A stretch of DNA of 13,544 nucleotides from an uncultured Oscillibacter sp. (GTDB taxonomy: Bacteria; Bacillota; Clostridia; Oscillospirales; Oscillospiraceae). The DNA lies in NCBI GenBank assembly GCA_902490355.1, contig CABUDN010000064.1, positions 1-13,544 on the forward strand. The letters are read 5' to 3'. Positions 1 to 5,997 of this stretch are shown here, piece after piece. A program made the position numbers and the translations under genes. The notes under the pieces were generated by a model. It was not told the origin of the DNA. It was given only the letters and a program-made list of their open reading frames with translations, and made no database searches. Each line of letters begins with the position of its first letter. The first letter of the stretch is position 1.

Positions 1-46
1 AGATAAAGGAATGTGACTGGAGTTCAGACGTGTGCTCTTCCGATCT
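1..46 (+). other. Illumina sequencing adapter remnant (artefact)
   Basis: Positions 13-46 match the standard Illumina index-primer/Read-2 adapter, ending in the familiar GCTCTTCCGATCT. Positions 1-4 (AGAT) match the end of the P7 arm, and the eight bases between (AAAGGAAT, 5-12) sit exactly where the i7 index belongs. Read on the other strand this is ATTCCTTT, which I recall as a TruSeq index with its two trailing T bases. This is library DNA assembled onto the contig end. Biological sequence starts at about 47. Confidence 0.97.
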
Positions 47-80
47 GAGGTTGCCCAGTTGCCTGTGTCCTGCTGCAAAG

Positions 81-96
81 GTTAGTTTTAACTAAC
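81..96. promoter_or_regulatory. Palindromic operator candidate
   Basis: GTTAGTT (81-87) and AACTAAC (90-96) form a 7-bp perfect inverted repeat with a 2-base centre. It begins 10 bases downstream of the -10 box at 106-111, covering the expected start of transcription, a common place for a repressor site. The TTAG/CTAA half-sites resemble DtxR/MntR-type metalloregulator operators. That assignment is a guess, and the controlled gene is outside the window. Confidence 0.5.
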
Positions 97-105
97 TGCA
101 AGACT

Positions 106-134
106 ATTGTATCGTCTGCAAGGGGATTTGTCAA
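106..134 (-). promoter_or_regulatory. Strong sigma-A type promoter reading off the left contig end
   Basis: On the minus strand a consensus TTGACA (129-134) is followed by a 17-base spacer and TACAAT (106-111). This is one of the best promoter matches in the window. It lies beyond the terminator of the 243-524 gene and points left, so it must serve a gene lost at the adapter-contaminated end. The palindrome at 81-96 sits where the transcript would start. Confidence 0.8.
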
Positions 135-176
135 GGAGAAAATGGAAAAAAGCAGAGCTGCCCTGAAGAGAAATAC

Positions 177-226
177 AAAAACCCCCCGTTGGCCTGCGGC
201 TGAAAATGGCTGCAGGCCAACGGGGG
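177..226 (-). terminator. Intrinsic terminator of the small hypothetical gene
   Basis: A 15-bp perfect stem pairs 183-197 with 212-226 (CCCCCGTTGGCCTGC and its complement). On the minus strand it is followed by TTTTT (177-181). It lies 17 bases past the stop codon of the 243-524 gene and ends that transcript. Confidence 0.9.
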
Positions 227-242
227 AAACCGGAAGCGGGGG

Positions 243-524
243 TCAGGAAGAGCTGGAGGACTGGAGGGTCAGACCGGCCAGTCCGGCAATGAGCTGGGAG
301 CGGGCAGCTTCCAAAGAGGTTTGCGGCGCAGTGCCGGTCAGATAGAACAGGGCATCGTTCCAGCGGTGCAGGGAAGCTGCATGACAGGGAATCGCGGCGA
401 CGTCCGCAGCCAAATGCCGCCGCTGGCAGACGGACAGAAACCGCAGATCCGAAAGATACTCGCAGCCGGCGCAAGCAGCCAGATGTTCCAGGATCGGGAA
501 ATCCTCTGACGCCGGATAGTTCAT
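243..524 (-). CDS. Small Cys/His-containing hypothetical protein, putatively phase-variable
   Basis: The product is a 93-residue soluble protein that I do not recognise. The ATG at 524 was chosen because AAAGGAG lies 8 bases upstream; the open frame extends further upstream but without a start as well supported. It contains a CxxC pair (Cys18, Cys21), further Cys33 and Cys47, and His14, His37, His48 and His53, which could bind a metal, though no known finger pattern is clear. The middle (CEYLSDLRFL) and the WNDALFYLTG stretch look like folded protein, and the C-terminus is a run of serines. No signal peptide or membrane segment is seen. A strong terminator follows the gene. Its upstream region is the segment bounded by inverted repeats at 543-851, and no convincing minus-strand promoter is present there in this orientation. 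Coding is likely from the ribosome site plus terminator; function is unknown. Confidence 0.7.
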   Translation of the reverse strand: MNYPASEDFPILEHLAACAGCEYLSDLRFLSVCQRRHLAADVAAIPCHAASLHRWNDALFYLTGTAPQTSLEAARSQLIAGLAGLTLQSSSSS

Positions 525-542
525 GGCATGGTCTCCTTTCCA

Positions 543-565
543 AAGGACGGAATCCGCCTTCCGTC
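543..565 (+). repeat. Left inverted repeat, recombination-site-like
   Basis: This copy is identical over 23 bases to the reverse complement of 829-851. It is itself built as two inverted arms, GACGGAA (546-552) and TTCCGTC (559-565), around the asymmetric 6-base spacer TCCGCC (553-558). That is the layout of a tyrosine-recombinase core site (compare dif, 11-6-11). It lies in the leader of the 243-524 gene, just upstream of its ribosome binding site. Confidence 0.85.
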
Positions 566-754
566 TTTGAAAACGGCGGGAAAAGGGGATGTTTTCCAGT
601 TGCCGGTTATGCTGGATGTGGAACACAGCCCGTAATCGGATAAAAACCACTGAATGACACCATACAAGCGAAATTTGCGCGCAAATCAGAAGAGCCGGCA
701 ATCGGCAGCGATTGACGGCTCTGCTTCTGCATACCCAAATGTCAAAACAGGGGA

Positions 755-787
755 TTGATTTTTTGAGAAAAACTGGTAAACTATAAT
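755..787 (+). promoter_or_regulatory. Promoter inside the putative invertible segment
   Basis: A perfect TATAAT lies at 782-787 in an AT-rich stretch. A second reading is an extended -10, TGG-TAAACT (774-782), 16 bases after TTGATT (755-760). The TATAAT itself has only a poor -35 at 17-18 bases, so the exact boxes are uncertain. As assembled it reads right, antisense to the recombinase gene. A bulged hairpin (GGAATC/GATTCC, 795-817) would begin the transcript. Confidence 0.6.
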
Positions 788-828
788 ATGCGGAGGAATC
801 ACACTGTGTGCGATTCCATAGAAAGCAG

Positions 829-851
829 GACGGAAGGCGGATTCCGTCCTT
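829..851 (-). repeat. Right inverted repeat, recombination-site-like and 3' hairpin of the recombinase gene
   Basis: Here the arms extend to 9 bp (AGGACGGAA at 827-835, TTCCGTCCT at 842-850) around the spacer GGCGGA (836-841), which is opposite in orientation to the left copy. Opposed spacers predict inversion rather than deletion. The repeat overlaps the recombinase stop codon (850-852), so in RNA it also forms a hairpin right at the end of that message, though only a weak T-rich tract follows on the minus strand. Confidence 0.85.
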
Positions 852-1695
852 AGAGGATCAGATGAAGGCGTTCCAGAGTTTTGACATGTTCGCTTCCCGT
901 GGAAATGAGATAGATCCGGGTGGTGTCGATGGAGCTGTGACCCAGTATGTCGGCCAGCTGCGCCACGTCCCGGCAGACGCGGTAGAAACAGCGGGCGAAC
1001 AAATGCCGCAGGTTGTGGGGGAACACCTTTCGGGATTCCACATTGGCCATGCCGCACAGCTGCTTCATTTCCAGCCAGATTTGTTTTCTGGACAGACCCT
1101 TCCCGCTTCTGGTGAGAAAGATCTCACCGGAGGCGGTTTTATTTTTCCTGGCAAATGCAAGCAGTTTTCGGCACAGCCGGGAGGGAAGCAAAATGGTGCG
1201 GATTTTTCCCTTCAGGGCAATTTCGGCCTTCCCGGACTGTGCCGCCTCCAGGGTGATGCAGGATACCTCGCTGACCCGGATGCCGGTAGCGCAGATCGTT
1301 TCCATCAGCAGGGCGAGACGGGTTTTCCCCTGCTGCCGGGCTGTGCGGACCAGGCGCAGATAGTCCGACCGGTCCAGTTCCCGGTCCGGTTCCCGGAACA
1401 GCCGCCGCTGGATTTTTAAAAAGCGAACACGGCAGTCCTCCCAGCCCAAATACTGAAATAAGCTGTTGAGGGCTGACAATGCCGCGTTGACGGTGACGGG
1501 TGCATAGGACTGAGCAACCAGGTGTGCCTTCCAGGCAGCCACAGCGTCTTTGGTAACGGTTCGGCCGTTCAGCCAGCAGGCAAAGACGCGTACGCTGCGC
1601 AGATATTTTTCGATGGTGCTGGGACTTCGCTCTGCATGCTGGAGATGGGAACGGAATATCTCCAGAACAGACGGCGGCAATGTGCGGTCTTGCAT
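850..1695 (-). CDS. Tyrosine recombinase/integrase, XerC/D-like; likely invertase
   Basis: The product (281 residues from the chosen ATG) breaks and rejoins DNA through a tyrosine intermediate. The N-terminal SAM-like core-binding domain spans roughly residues 8-90 and the catalytic domain about 105-281. The full active-site set is visible: Arg in ATGIRVSE (about residue 140), a beta-hairpin Lys in KGKIRT (about 162-164), His and Arg in HNLRH (about 227 and 230), His in LGHSS (about 253) and the nucleophile Tyr in TTRIY (about 262). The length is that of a simple Xer-type enzyme, shorter than Tn916- or phage-type integrases with arm-binding domains. AAGGAGG precedes ATG1695 by 10 bases; a TTG at 1701 in frame is only 4 bases from it. 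No phage or transposon genes are nearby, and its stop codon overlaps one of two inverted core-like sites. This context favours a local invertase over an element integrase or the housekeeping XerC/D. Confidence 0.93.
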   Translation of the reverse strand: MQDRTLPPSVLEIFRSHLQHAERSPSTIEKYLRSVRVFACWLNGRTVTKDAVAAWKAHLVAQSYAPVTVNAALSALNSLFQYLGWEDCRVRFLKIQRRLFREPDRELDRSDYLRLVRTARQQGKTRLALLMETICATGIRVSEVSCITLEAAQSGKAEIALKGKIRTILLPSRLCRKLLAFARKNKTASGEIFLTRSGKGLSRKQIWLEMKQLCGMANVESRKVFPHNLRHLFARCFYRVCRDVAQLADILGHSSIDTTRIYLISTGSEHVKTLERLHLIL

Positions 1696-1762
1696 ATGCA
1701 ATCAGCCTCCTTTTCCAGGTACTCCGCGGGCCGTAAAACGGCGAAATTCAGGCCGGCGGCAA

Positions 1763-1805
1763 ATAAGATTGTTTCATCTTATCACATGCACGCAGGGGAG
1801 TACAA
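1763..1805 (-). promoter_or_regulatory. Possible promoter/operator of the recombinase gene
   Basis: On the minus strand TTGTAC (1800-1805) is followed after 18 bases by TAAGAT (1776-1781) with a TGN extension. The -10 forms one arm of a 7-bp inverted repeat (ATAAGAT 1763-1769, ATCTTAT 1776-1782), which could be an operator or a leader hairpin. The match to consensus is moderate only. Confidence 0.35.
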
Positions 1806-2001
1806 AAAGATTTTTGGGAGGAAACCGGGACGGAAGACGCCCGGAAAAGAAAAGAGCAGATGGAAAAAACCGCGGTGAACAGGTGTTTAGAAACAGTAAA
1901 AATTTGAGCTAAAAACGAGAGAAGTACACTCCGCACAGATGGAAAATACCCCGTACAGGTGCCGGGAGCCAATTGGAAGGAATTTGTGTAATTTGTATAA
2001 A

Positions 2002-2037
2002 AAAATCCACTTGTCCAGCGATGGACAAGTGGATTTT
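2002..2037 (-). terminator. Strong terminator-like hairpin in the intergenic region
   Basis: A 16-bp perfect stem pairs AAAATCCACTTGTCCA (2002-2017) with 2022-2037 around a GCGA loop. On the minus strand the stem runs into a long T tract (down to about 1999), ideal for termination; on the plus strand only TTTT follows. No gene lies immediately upstream on either strand, so it may insulate the recombinase from leftward transcription or end an unseen small RNA. Confidence 0.7.
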
Positions 2038-2073
2038 GCCAAATATTTGGGCGAATTTCATAAAGAATGCGAA

Positions 2074-2103
2074 TTGAAGCCCTGGGAAAACGGGTGGTAT
2101 AGT
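2074..2103 (+). promoter_or_regulatory. Promoter of the GntR regulator (and perhaps the TRAP operon)
   Basis: TTGAAG (2074-2079), an 18-base spacer and TATAGT (2098-2103) preceded by TGG make a good extended -10 promoter. Transcription would start near 2110. This argues against the in-frame ATG at 2106 and for the ATG at 2157 as the start of the regulator. Confidence 0.65.
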
Positions 2104-2156
2104 TAATGTGCGAAGGGGAGGATGACGGTTGTCAGCGGGAGGTTGTCCAACAAGTC

Positions 2157-2864
2157 ATGGGAATTGTGGAAATTAAAAAGACAAATGTGGGCGAACAGGT
2201 CTACCAGCAGATGAAAAACCAGATTCTGGCAGGCGAGTGGCGTCCGGGGGAGAAGATTCCGTCGGAGCATATGCTCATGAATATGTTCAACGTCAGCCGC
2301 GGAACCGTGCGGCAGGCGGTGCAGAAGCTGGCGGGAGAAAATTTGATTGAAACCCGCCGGGGCGAGGGGTCCTTCGTGCGGGTCAACCGCCTGGCGGATT
2401 ATTTTCGCCCTGCGTTCCTCTTTTCCGTGGACAATCATGAGATGGAGGAAATTTACGCCTTCCGCAGCATGTTTGAAAGTGCCACCGCGGAGGCGGCGGC
2501 CCGGAAAGCGACTCCTGCCCAGATTCGCCGCCTGGAGCGCAATTACACGCGCATGTGTCAGGAGACGGATCATTACGAGCAGTATGTTCACACCGATCTG
2601 GAGTTTCACATGATGATCTGTGAGTGTACGCAGAATACGCTGGCACTGCAGATTTACAACTCCTATGAAAATCTTCTGGCACCATCCATCCTGCATACCA
2701 CCCAGACCATTGGCGTGGGAAATGGGGTCAAATACCACGGATTGATTCTGGAGGCCTTGAAAAACCGCGACCCGCAGCAGGCACAGGCGGTGATGCGGGA
2801 GCATATGGAAAACAACCTGGAGCAGTTCAAGCGGTTGGCCGCGGACCTGGATCCGCATGGATAA
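2157..2864 (+). CDS. GntR-family transcriptional regulator, FadR/FCD subfamily
   Basis: This 235-residue protein has an N-terminal winged helix-turn-helix (about residues 8-75; the motifs GEQVYQQMKNQI, PGEKIPSE and VSRGTVRQAVQKLAGE are typical GntR) and a C-terminal all-helical FCD ligand domain (about 90-225). The FCD metal/ligand residues are visible: Asp147 and His151 in DLEFH, His194 in KYHGLI and His216 in REHMEN. Members usually repress uptake and catabolism genes for organic or sugar acids and release DNA on binding a carboxylate. The start at 2157 was preferred because the earlier ATG at 2106 falls before the expected transcription start; GGGAGG lies 14 bases upstream of 2157, a loose spacing, so the start is not certain. 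It sits just upstream of the TRAP genes on the same strand and probably controls them. Confidence 0.93.
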   Translation: MGIVEIKKTNVGEQVYQQMKNQILAGEWRPGEKIPSEHMLMNMFNVSRGTVRQAVQKLAGENLIETRRGEGSFVRVNRLADYFRPAFLFSVDNHEMEEIYAFRSMFESATAEAAARKATPAQIRRLERNYTRMCQETDHYEQYVHTDLEFHMMICECTQNTLALQIYNSYENLLAPSILHTTQTIGVGNGVKYHGLILEALKNRDPQQAQAVMREHMENNLEQFKRLAADLDPHG

Positions 2865-2875
2865 GCTGTGAACAA

Positions 2876-2935
2876 CGGCAGATTGCTGCCGCAATCAAAT
2901 CGGAAATTGACAGGGGGGATGCGGACGGATTCAGC
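2876..2935 (+). promoter_or_regulatory. Possible regulated promoter or attenuator ahead of the TRAP genes
   Basis: The 112-base gap between the regulator and dctQ holds a short hairpin (CGGCAG 2876-2881, CTGCCG 2886-2891) and a perfect TTGACA (2907-2912). The hexamer 17 bases on (2930-2935, TTCAGC) is a poor -10, as expected only for an activated promoter. Read-through from 2074-2103 is equally possible. Confidence 0.3.
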
Positions 2936-2976
2936 CGGTTTGGACGCATAAAACGATGTTTTTGAGAGGGATGAAT

Positions 2977-3471
2977 ATGAAGGTAGTAAAGAAGATCGCA
3001 GATAATTTTGAAGGCTACTGCTGTGCGGTCATGCTGACTGTGATGTCGGTAGTCGTATTTTTGCAGGTCATTTTCCGGTTCGTCATCAAGGCGTCGCTGC
3101 CCTGGTCCGAGGAGCTTTCCCGGTACCTGCTGGTGTACATTACTTATTTCGGCTGTGCTTACGGCATCAAAACCGGCGCCCATCTGGGCGTGGAGGCGTT
3201 CGTGCTGATTCTGCCCAAGACGGTGCAGAAGGCCATCAATGTTCTGGTGCAGATCGGCGGACTGGTGGTGTGTGTGCTGATTTTGAAGTTCGGTGCGGAC
3301 ATTGTCTTTTCCCAGATGCAGTCCGGACAGCTCTCCCCGGCCATGCGGCTTCCGATGTGGACGATTTACAGTGCCATTCCCATCGGCATGGCATTTTGCG
3401 TCATTCGGTATGCAGTGGAAATTGTCAAGGCGGTTCAGGCACTGATCCGGCCCGGCGAGAAGGAGGCGTGA
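2977..3471 (+). CDS. dctQ: TRAP transporter small membrane subunit, DctQ
   Basis: The product is a 164-residue protein with four predicted membrane helices (about residues 14-37, 45-63, 84-106 and 125-147). It is the small integral subunit of a tripartite ATP-independent periplasmic-type transporter that works with DctM and a substrate-binding protein, driven by an ion gradient. The family signature LPWSEELSRYLLV lies at the start of helix 2. In-frame ATGs exist at 2956 and 2971, but the GAGAGGG at 2964-2970 is spaced for the ATG at 2977. The gene ends 4 bases before dctM, whose ribosome site lies inside its last codons, so the two are translationally coupled. Substrate cannot be read from this subunit. 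Confidence 0.92.
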   Translation: MKVVKKIADNFEGYCCAVMLTVMSVVVFLQVIFRFVIKASLPWSEELSRYLLVYITYFGCAYGIKTGAHLGVEAFVLILPKTVQKAINVLVQIGGLVVCVLILKFGADIVFSQMQSGQLSPAMRLPMWTIYSAIPIGMAFCVIRYAVEIVKAVQALIRPGEKEA

Positions 3472-3475
3472 GCAA

Positions 3476-4762
3476 ATGGCAGCGTATTTGTTTATTACCT
3501 TTGCGGTAACAGCCCTGCTGGGTTTCCCCATCTGGGTGGTGCTGGCGGCGTCGTGCTTTGTGGCCATCTCCGCCGGATCCGCCACGCCCATGCTGGTCAT
3601 TGCCCAGAGAATGTTTACCTCGGTGGATTCGTTCCCCCTGCTGGCAATCCCGCTGTTCATGGTGGCCGGCAGCCTGATGGAGGGCGGCGGCATTTCCCGC
3701 CGGCTTATCAACTTCTGCAACGCCCTGCTGGGCAGCTTCACCGGCGGACTGGCCATGGTGGCCATCCTGACGTGCATGCTCTTTGCGGCCATTTCCGGCT
3801 CCGGTCCCGCCACGGTGGCGGCCATCGGCGGCATCATGATTCCGGAGATGGTGAAGGCAGGCTATTCCAAGCCCTTTGCCGCGGCGCTGATGTCCGTGGC
3901 GGGCGCCATCGGCGTCATCATTCCCCCGTCACTGCCCATGGTCAACTACGGTATTGCCGGTTCTGTGTCCATCTCCACGCTGTTTGCAGCGGGCTTCGGC
4001 CCTGGCATCCTGGTGGGTGTGGCTCTGATGATCGTGGCATATTTCTCCTCCAAGAAAAACGGCTATGGCCTGGCGGCCAAGCAGTCCTTCTCATGGAAGA
4101 ACGTAGCGGTGAGCTTTAAGGAGGCCTTCTTCGCCCTGCTGATGCCCTTCATCGTGCTGGGCGGCATCTACGGCGGCATCTTCACTCCCACCGAGGCGGC
4201 AGCTGTGGCGGCCATGTACGGCTTTGTGGCCGGAACGTTCATCTACCGGGAGCTCAAGCTCAAGGATCTGCCCGCTCTGCTGATGAATGCCGGCAAGAGC
4301 ACGGCCATGGTCATGGTGATTGTGGCGGCGGCCTCCAGCTTTGGCTGGATCCTCACCTCCGCCCGGATTCCCGACGCCATCGCGTCCTTCCTCATCAGCC
4401 TCTCCGACAGCAAGTATGTGATCCTGATCCTCATCAACATCTTCCTGCTGATCGTTGGCTGCCTGATGGATGTGACGGCTTCCATCATCATTTTGACCCC
4501 CATCTTCATGCCCATCGTGAATCAGTTCGGCATCGATCCGGTGCACTTCGGCATCATCATGACGGTGAACCTGGCCATCGGTATGTCCACACCGCCTCTG
4601 GGCGTGAACCTGTTCGTTTCCTGCGGCATTGCCAAGATTTCCATTGAGGAAAATGCCAAGGCCATGATCAAATTCCTCATTGCCAATTTGATCGCACTGA
4701 TCCTGATTATCTTTATTGAACCGATTTCCCTGACGATCCCCAAGCTGATGGGGCTGATGTGA
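3476..4762 (+). CDS. dctM: TRAP transporter large permease subunit, DctM
   Basis: At 428 residues this is the standard length for DctM, with about twelve hydrophobic segments through the whole chain. Recognisable family stretches are SVDSFPLLAIPLFMVAGSLM, the GSGPATVAAIGGIMIPEM region, GVIIPPSLPMVNYG and GGIFTPTEAAAVAA. It forms the ion-coupled translocation channel and moves the acid substrate delivered by DctP. AAGGAGG at the end of dctQ is 9 bases from the ATG. No frameshift or missing region is seen. After the stop there are 79 bases before dctP, containing two small hairpins. Confidence 0.96.
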   Translation: MAAYLFITFAVTALLGFPIWVVLAASCFVAISAGSATPMLVIAQRMFTSVDSFPLLAIPLFMVAGSLMEGGGISRRLINFCNALLGSFTGGLAMVAILTCMLFAAISGSGPATVAAIGGIMIPEMVKAGYSKPFAAALMSVAGAIGVIIPPSLPMVNYGIAGSVSISTLFAAGFGPGILVGVALMIVAYFSSKKNGYGLAAKQSFSWKNVAVSFKEAFFALLMPFIVLGGIYGGIFTPTEAAAVAAMYGFVAGTFIYRELKLKDLPALLMNAGKSTAMVMVIVAAASSFGWILTSARIPDAIASFLISLSDSKYVILILINIFLLIVGCLMDVTASIIILTPIFMPIVNQFGIDPVHFGIIMTVNLAIGMSTPPLGVNLFVSCGIAKISIEENAKAMIKFLIANLIALILIIFIEPISLTIPKLMGLM

Positions 4763-4811
4763 GCACCGGTGCGGTGCATGTTTTCCGGATGCTGCTGCCA
4801 GAGTAATCTGG
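4763..4811 (+). other. Two small hairpins between dctM and dctP
   Basis: GCACCGGTGC (4763-4772) is a perfect palindrome starting right after the dctM stop, and CCAGA-GTAA-TCTGG (4798-4811) is a 5-bp hairpin. Neither has a T tract, so neither is a terminator. They may help stabilise or process the message so that the binding protein is made in excess over the permease; this is inference. Confidence 0.35.
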
Positions 4812-4841
4812 TATCTGCATAAAATAGAAGGAGGTTTTTTC

Positions 4842-5912
4842 ATGAAAAGAATCGTCACGTTGTCCCTTGTTCTTGCAATGTGCCTGGCACTGCTGACCGG
4901 CTGCGGCGGCAGTCAAAGCGAGGAGACTCAGGAGCCTGCTGAGTCCCAGGGCACCGAGGAAACCGGTTCTGCCGGCGGTTCCGAGGCCGAATTTGTCTGG
5001 GTGGCTTCCTGCGCCAACACCGAGGACCATCCCGCTGTGCAGGGCGTGATGAAGTTCGCTGAGCTGCTGGAGGAAAAGAGCGGCGGCCGCATCCACATGG
5101 ATGTGTTCCACAGTGCCCAGCTGGCCAGTGACCGTGACTGCATCGAAGGCATGCAGATTAACACCATCCAGTCCGGCATCATGGTAGGCTCCGCCCTGGC
5201 GGGCTTCACCGATGAGCTGCTGGTATTCGATCTGCCCTTCCTGTTTGAAAACAGCGAACAGGGCCAGAAGCTGTGCGACAGCGATGTGGGCAAGGAAATG
5301 CTGGCCAGCCTGGATGACATCGGCATCAAGGGCCTGGGCTTCATGGAGTACGGCATGCGCAACATCACCAACAGCAAGCTCCCCATTGAAAAGCCTGAAG
5401 ATCTCCAGGGCATCAAGATCCGCACCATGGAAAACCAGATCCACATGGAGGCCTTCAGCGTCATGGGCGCTGACCCCACCCCCATGGCCTTCGGCGAGCT
5501 GTTCACCGCTTTGCAGCAGGGCACCATCGATGCCCAGGAAAACCCCCTGAGCGTCATTACCTCCAGTAAGTTCAACGAAGTGCAGACCTACCTGAGCGTC
5601 ACCGAGCACGTCTATTCCGCAGCACCCCTGATGGTCAGCAAGGCCGCCTATGACGCCCTGCCCGAGGACCTGCAGGCCGTGGTGGACGAGGCTGGTATGG
5701 AAGCCTGTGTCTGGGAGCGCGAGTATCTGGCCGAGGCCGAGACCGCATGGCTGGACGAGCTGGAAGCCGCCGGTATGCAGATCAATTATCCCGAGAAGGA
5801 TGCCTTCGTGGAGGCTACCAAGAGCGTGTATGATGAATTCGTGGGCGACGAGGCCGGCAAGGTCTCTCCGGAGCTGCTGGAGAAGGTCTACGAGATCATC
5901 GGCAGAGAGTAA
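4842..5912 (+). CDS. dctP: TRAP transporter substrate-binding lipoprotein, DctP family
   Basis: This 356-residue protein starts with a lipoprotein signal peptide (MKRIV, hydrophobic core, lipobox LLTGC with Cys21), so it is anchored outside the membrane. A Glu/Ser/Gly-rich linker follows (about 22-48), then the DctP two-lobed fold (about 50-356). The conserved Arg194 in GIKIRTMENQ is the usual carboxylate-binding residue, and QGTIDAQENP (about 226-235) is the hallmark of the hinge/binding region; Arg173 in YGMRNITN is also conserved. It delivers an organic acid to DctQM. A strong site (AAGGAGG, 7 bases before the ATG) suits high expression. The substrate cannot be named; neighbours suggest a hydroxylated acid. 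The gene order Q-M-P differs from the common P-Q-M. Confidence 0.95.
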   Translation: MKRIVTLSLVLAMCLALLTGCGGSQSEETQEPAESQGTEETGSAGGSEAEFVWVASCANTEDHPAVQGVMKFAELLEEKSGGRIHMDVFHSAQLASDRDCIEGMQINTIQSGIMVGSALAGFTDELLVFDLPFLFENSEQGQKLCDSDVGKEMLASLDDIGIKGLGFMEYGMRNITNSKLPIEKPEDLQGIKIRTMENQIHMEAFSVMGADPTPMAFGELFTALQQGTIDAQENPLSVITSSKFNEVQTYLSVTEHVYSAAPLMVSKAAYDALPEDLQAVVDEAGMEACVWEREYLAEAETAWLDELEAAGMQINYPEKDAFVEATKSVYDEFVGDEAGKVSPELLEKVYEIIGRE

Positions 5913-5921
5913 GCGCCTGAT

Positions 5922-5936
5922 GGGCCCCGCGGGCCC
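5922..5936 (+). other. GC-rich hairpin between dctP and the dehydrogenase gene
   Basis: GGGCCC-CGC-GGGCCC forms a 6-bp stem 9 bases after the dctP stop. No T tract follows, so full termination is unlikely and the dehydrogenase is probably co-transcribed. It may protect the 3' end of the transporter message. Confidence 0.4.
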
Positions 5937-5997
5937 GGAGGACTGACGCCGCGCCTACAGGCCGGCGGGATCAAGTAAAGGAAGGAACAAAAACACC

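Larger units (their letters stand above)
543..851. other. Putative invertible DNA segment (promoter switch)
   Basis: A 23-bp perfect inverted repeat (543-565 and 829-851) bounds 263 bp of non-coding DNA. The only good promoter inside (755-787) faces right, away from the small gene at 243-524 and into the 3' end of the recombinase gene at 850-1695. Reflecting coordinates (x becomes 1394 minus x) would put the -10 box at 607-612 facing left, about 80 bases upstream of the ATG at 524. The adjacent tyrosine recombinase is the obvious candidate enzyme. The crossover spacers lie outside both coding regions, so inversion would change only transcription. Inversion itself is inferred, not observed. 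Confidence 0.7.
1696..2156. other. Intergenic region between recombinase and GntR regulator
   Basis: About 460 bases separate the two divergent genes. Apart from the possible recombinase promoter (1763-1805), the hairpin at 2002-2037 and the promoter at 2074-2103, I see no convincing gene. Short open frames here lack ribosome sites and look like chance. A single copy of GGACGGAA, one arm of the inverted-repeat site, occurs at about 1828-1835 without its partner. Confidence 0.6.

Noticed and set aside
142..345. Plus-strand ORF with AAGGAG before its ATG
   Set aside because: The spacing is only 3 bases, it runs through the terminator hairpin at 183-226, and its protein has low-complexity character.
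808..1419. Plus-strand open frame of 203 codons downstream of the 755-787 promoter
   Set aside because: It is antisense to the recombinase, whose catalytic residues are all intact on the other strand; the ribosome-site-like GGAGG at 792-796 would lie at or before the start of transcription.
850..1695. Recombinase as a prophage or conjugative-element integrase with attachment sites
   Set aside because: No phage, conjugation or excisionase genes and no tRNA target are in the window, and the protein lacks an arm-binding domain; the paired sites are inverted, not direct.
1828..1845. Third copy of the recombination site (GGACGGAA)
   Set aside because: Only one arm matches; the spacer and the second arm are absent, so it is likely chance.
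5922..5936. Terminator after dctP
   Set aside because: There is a GC-rich stem but no T tract; the next gene follows closely on the same strand.
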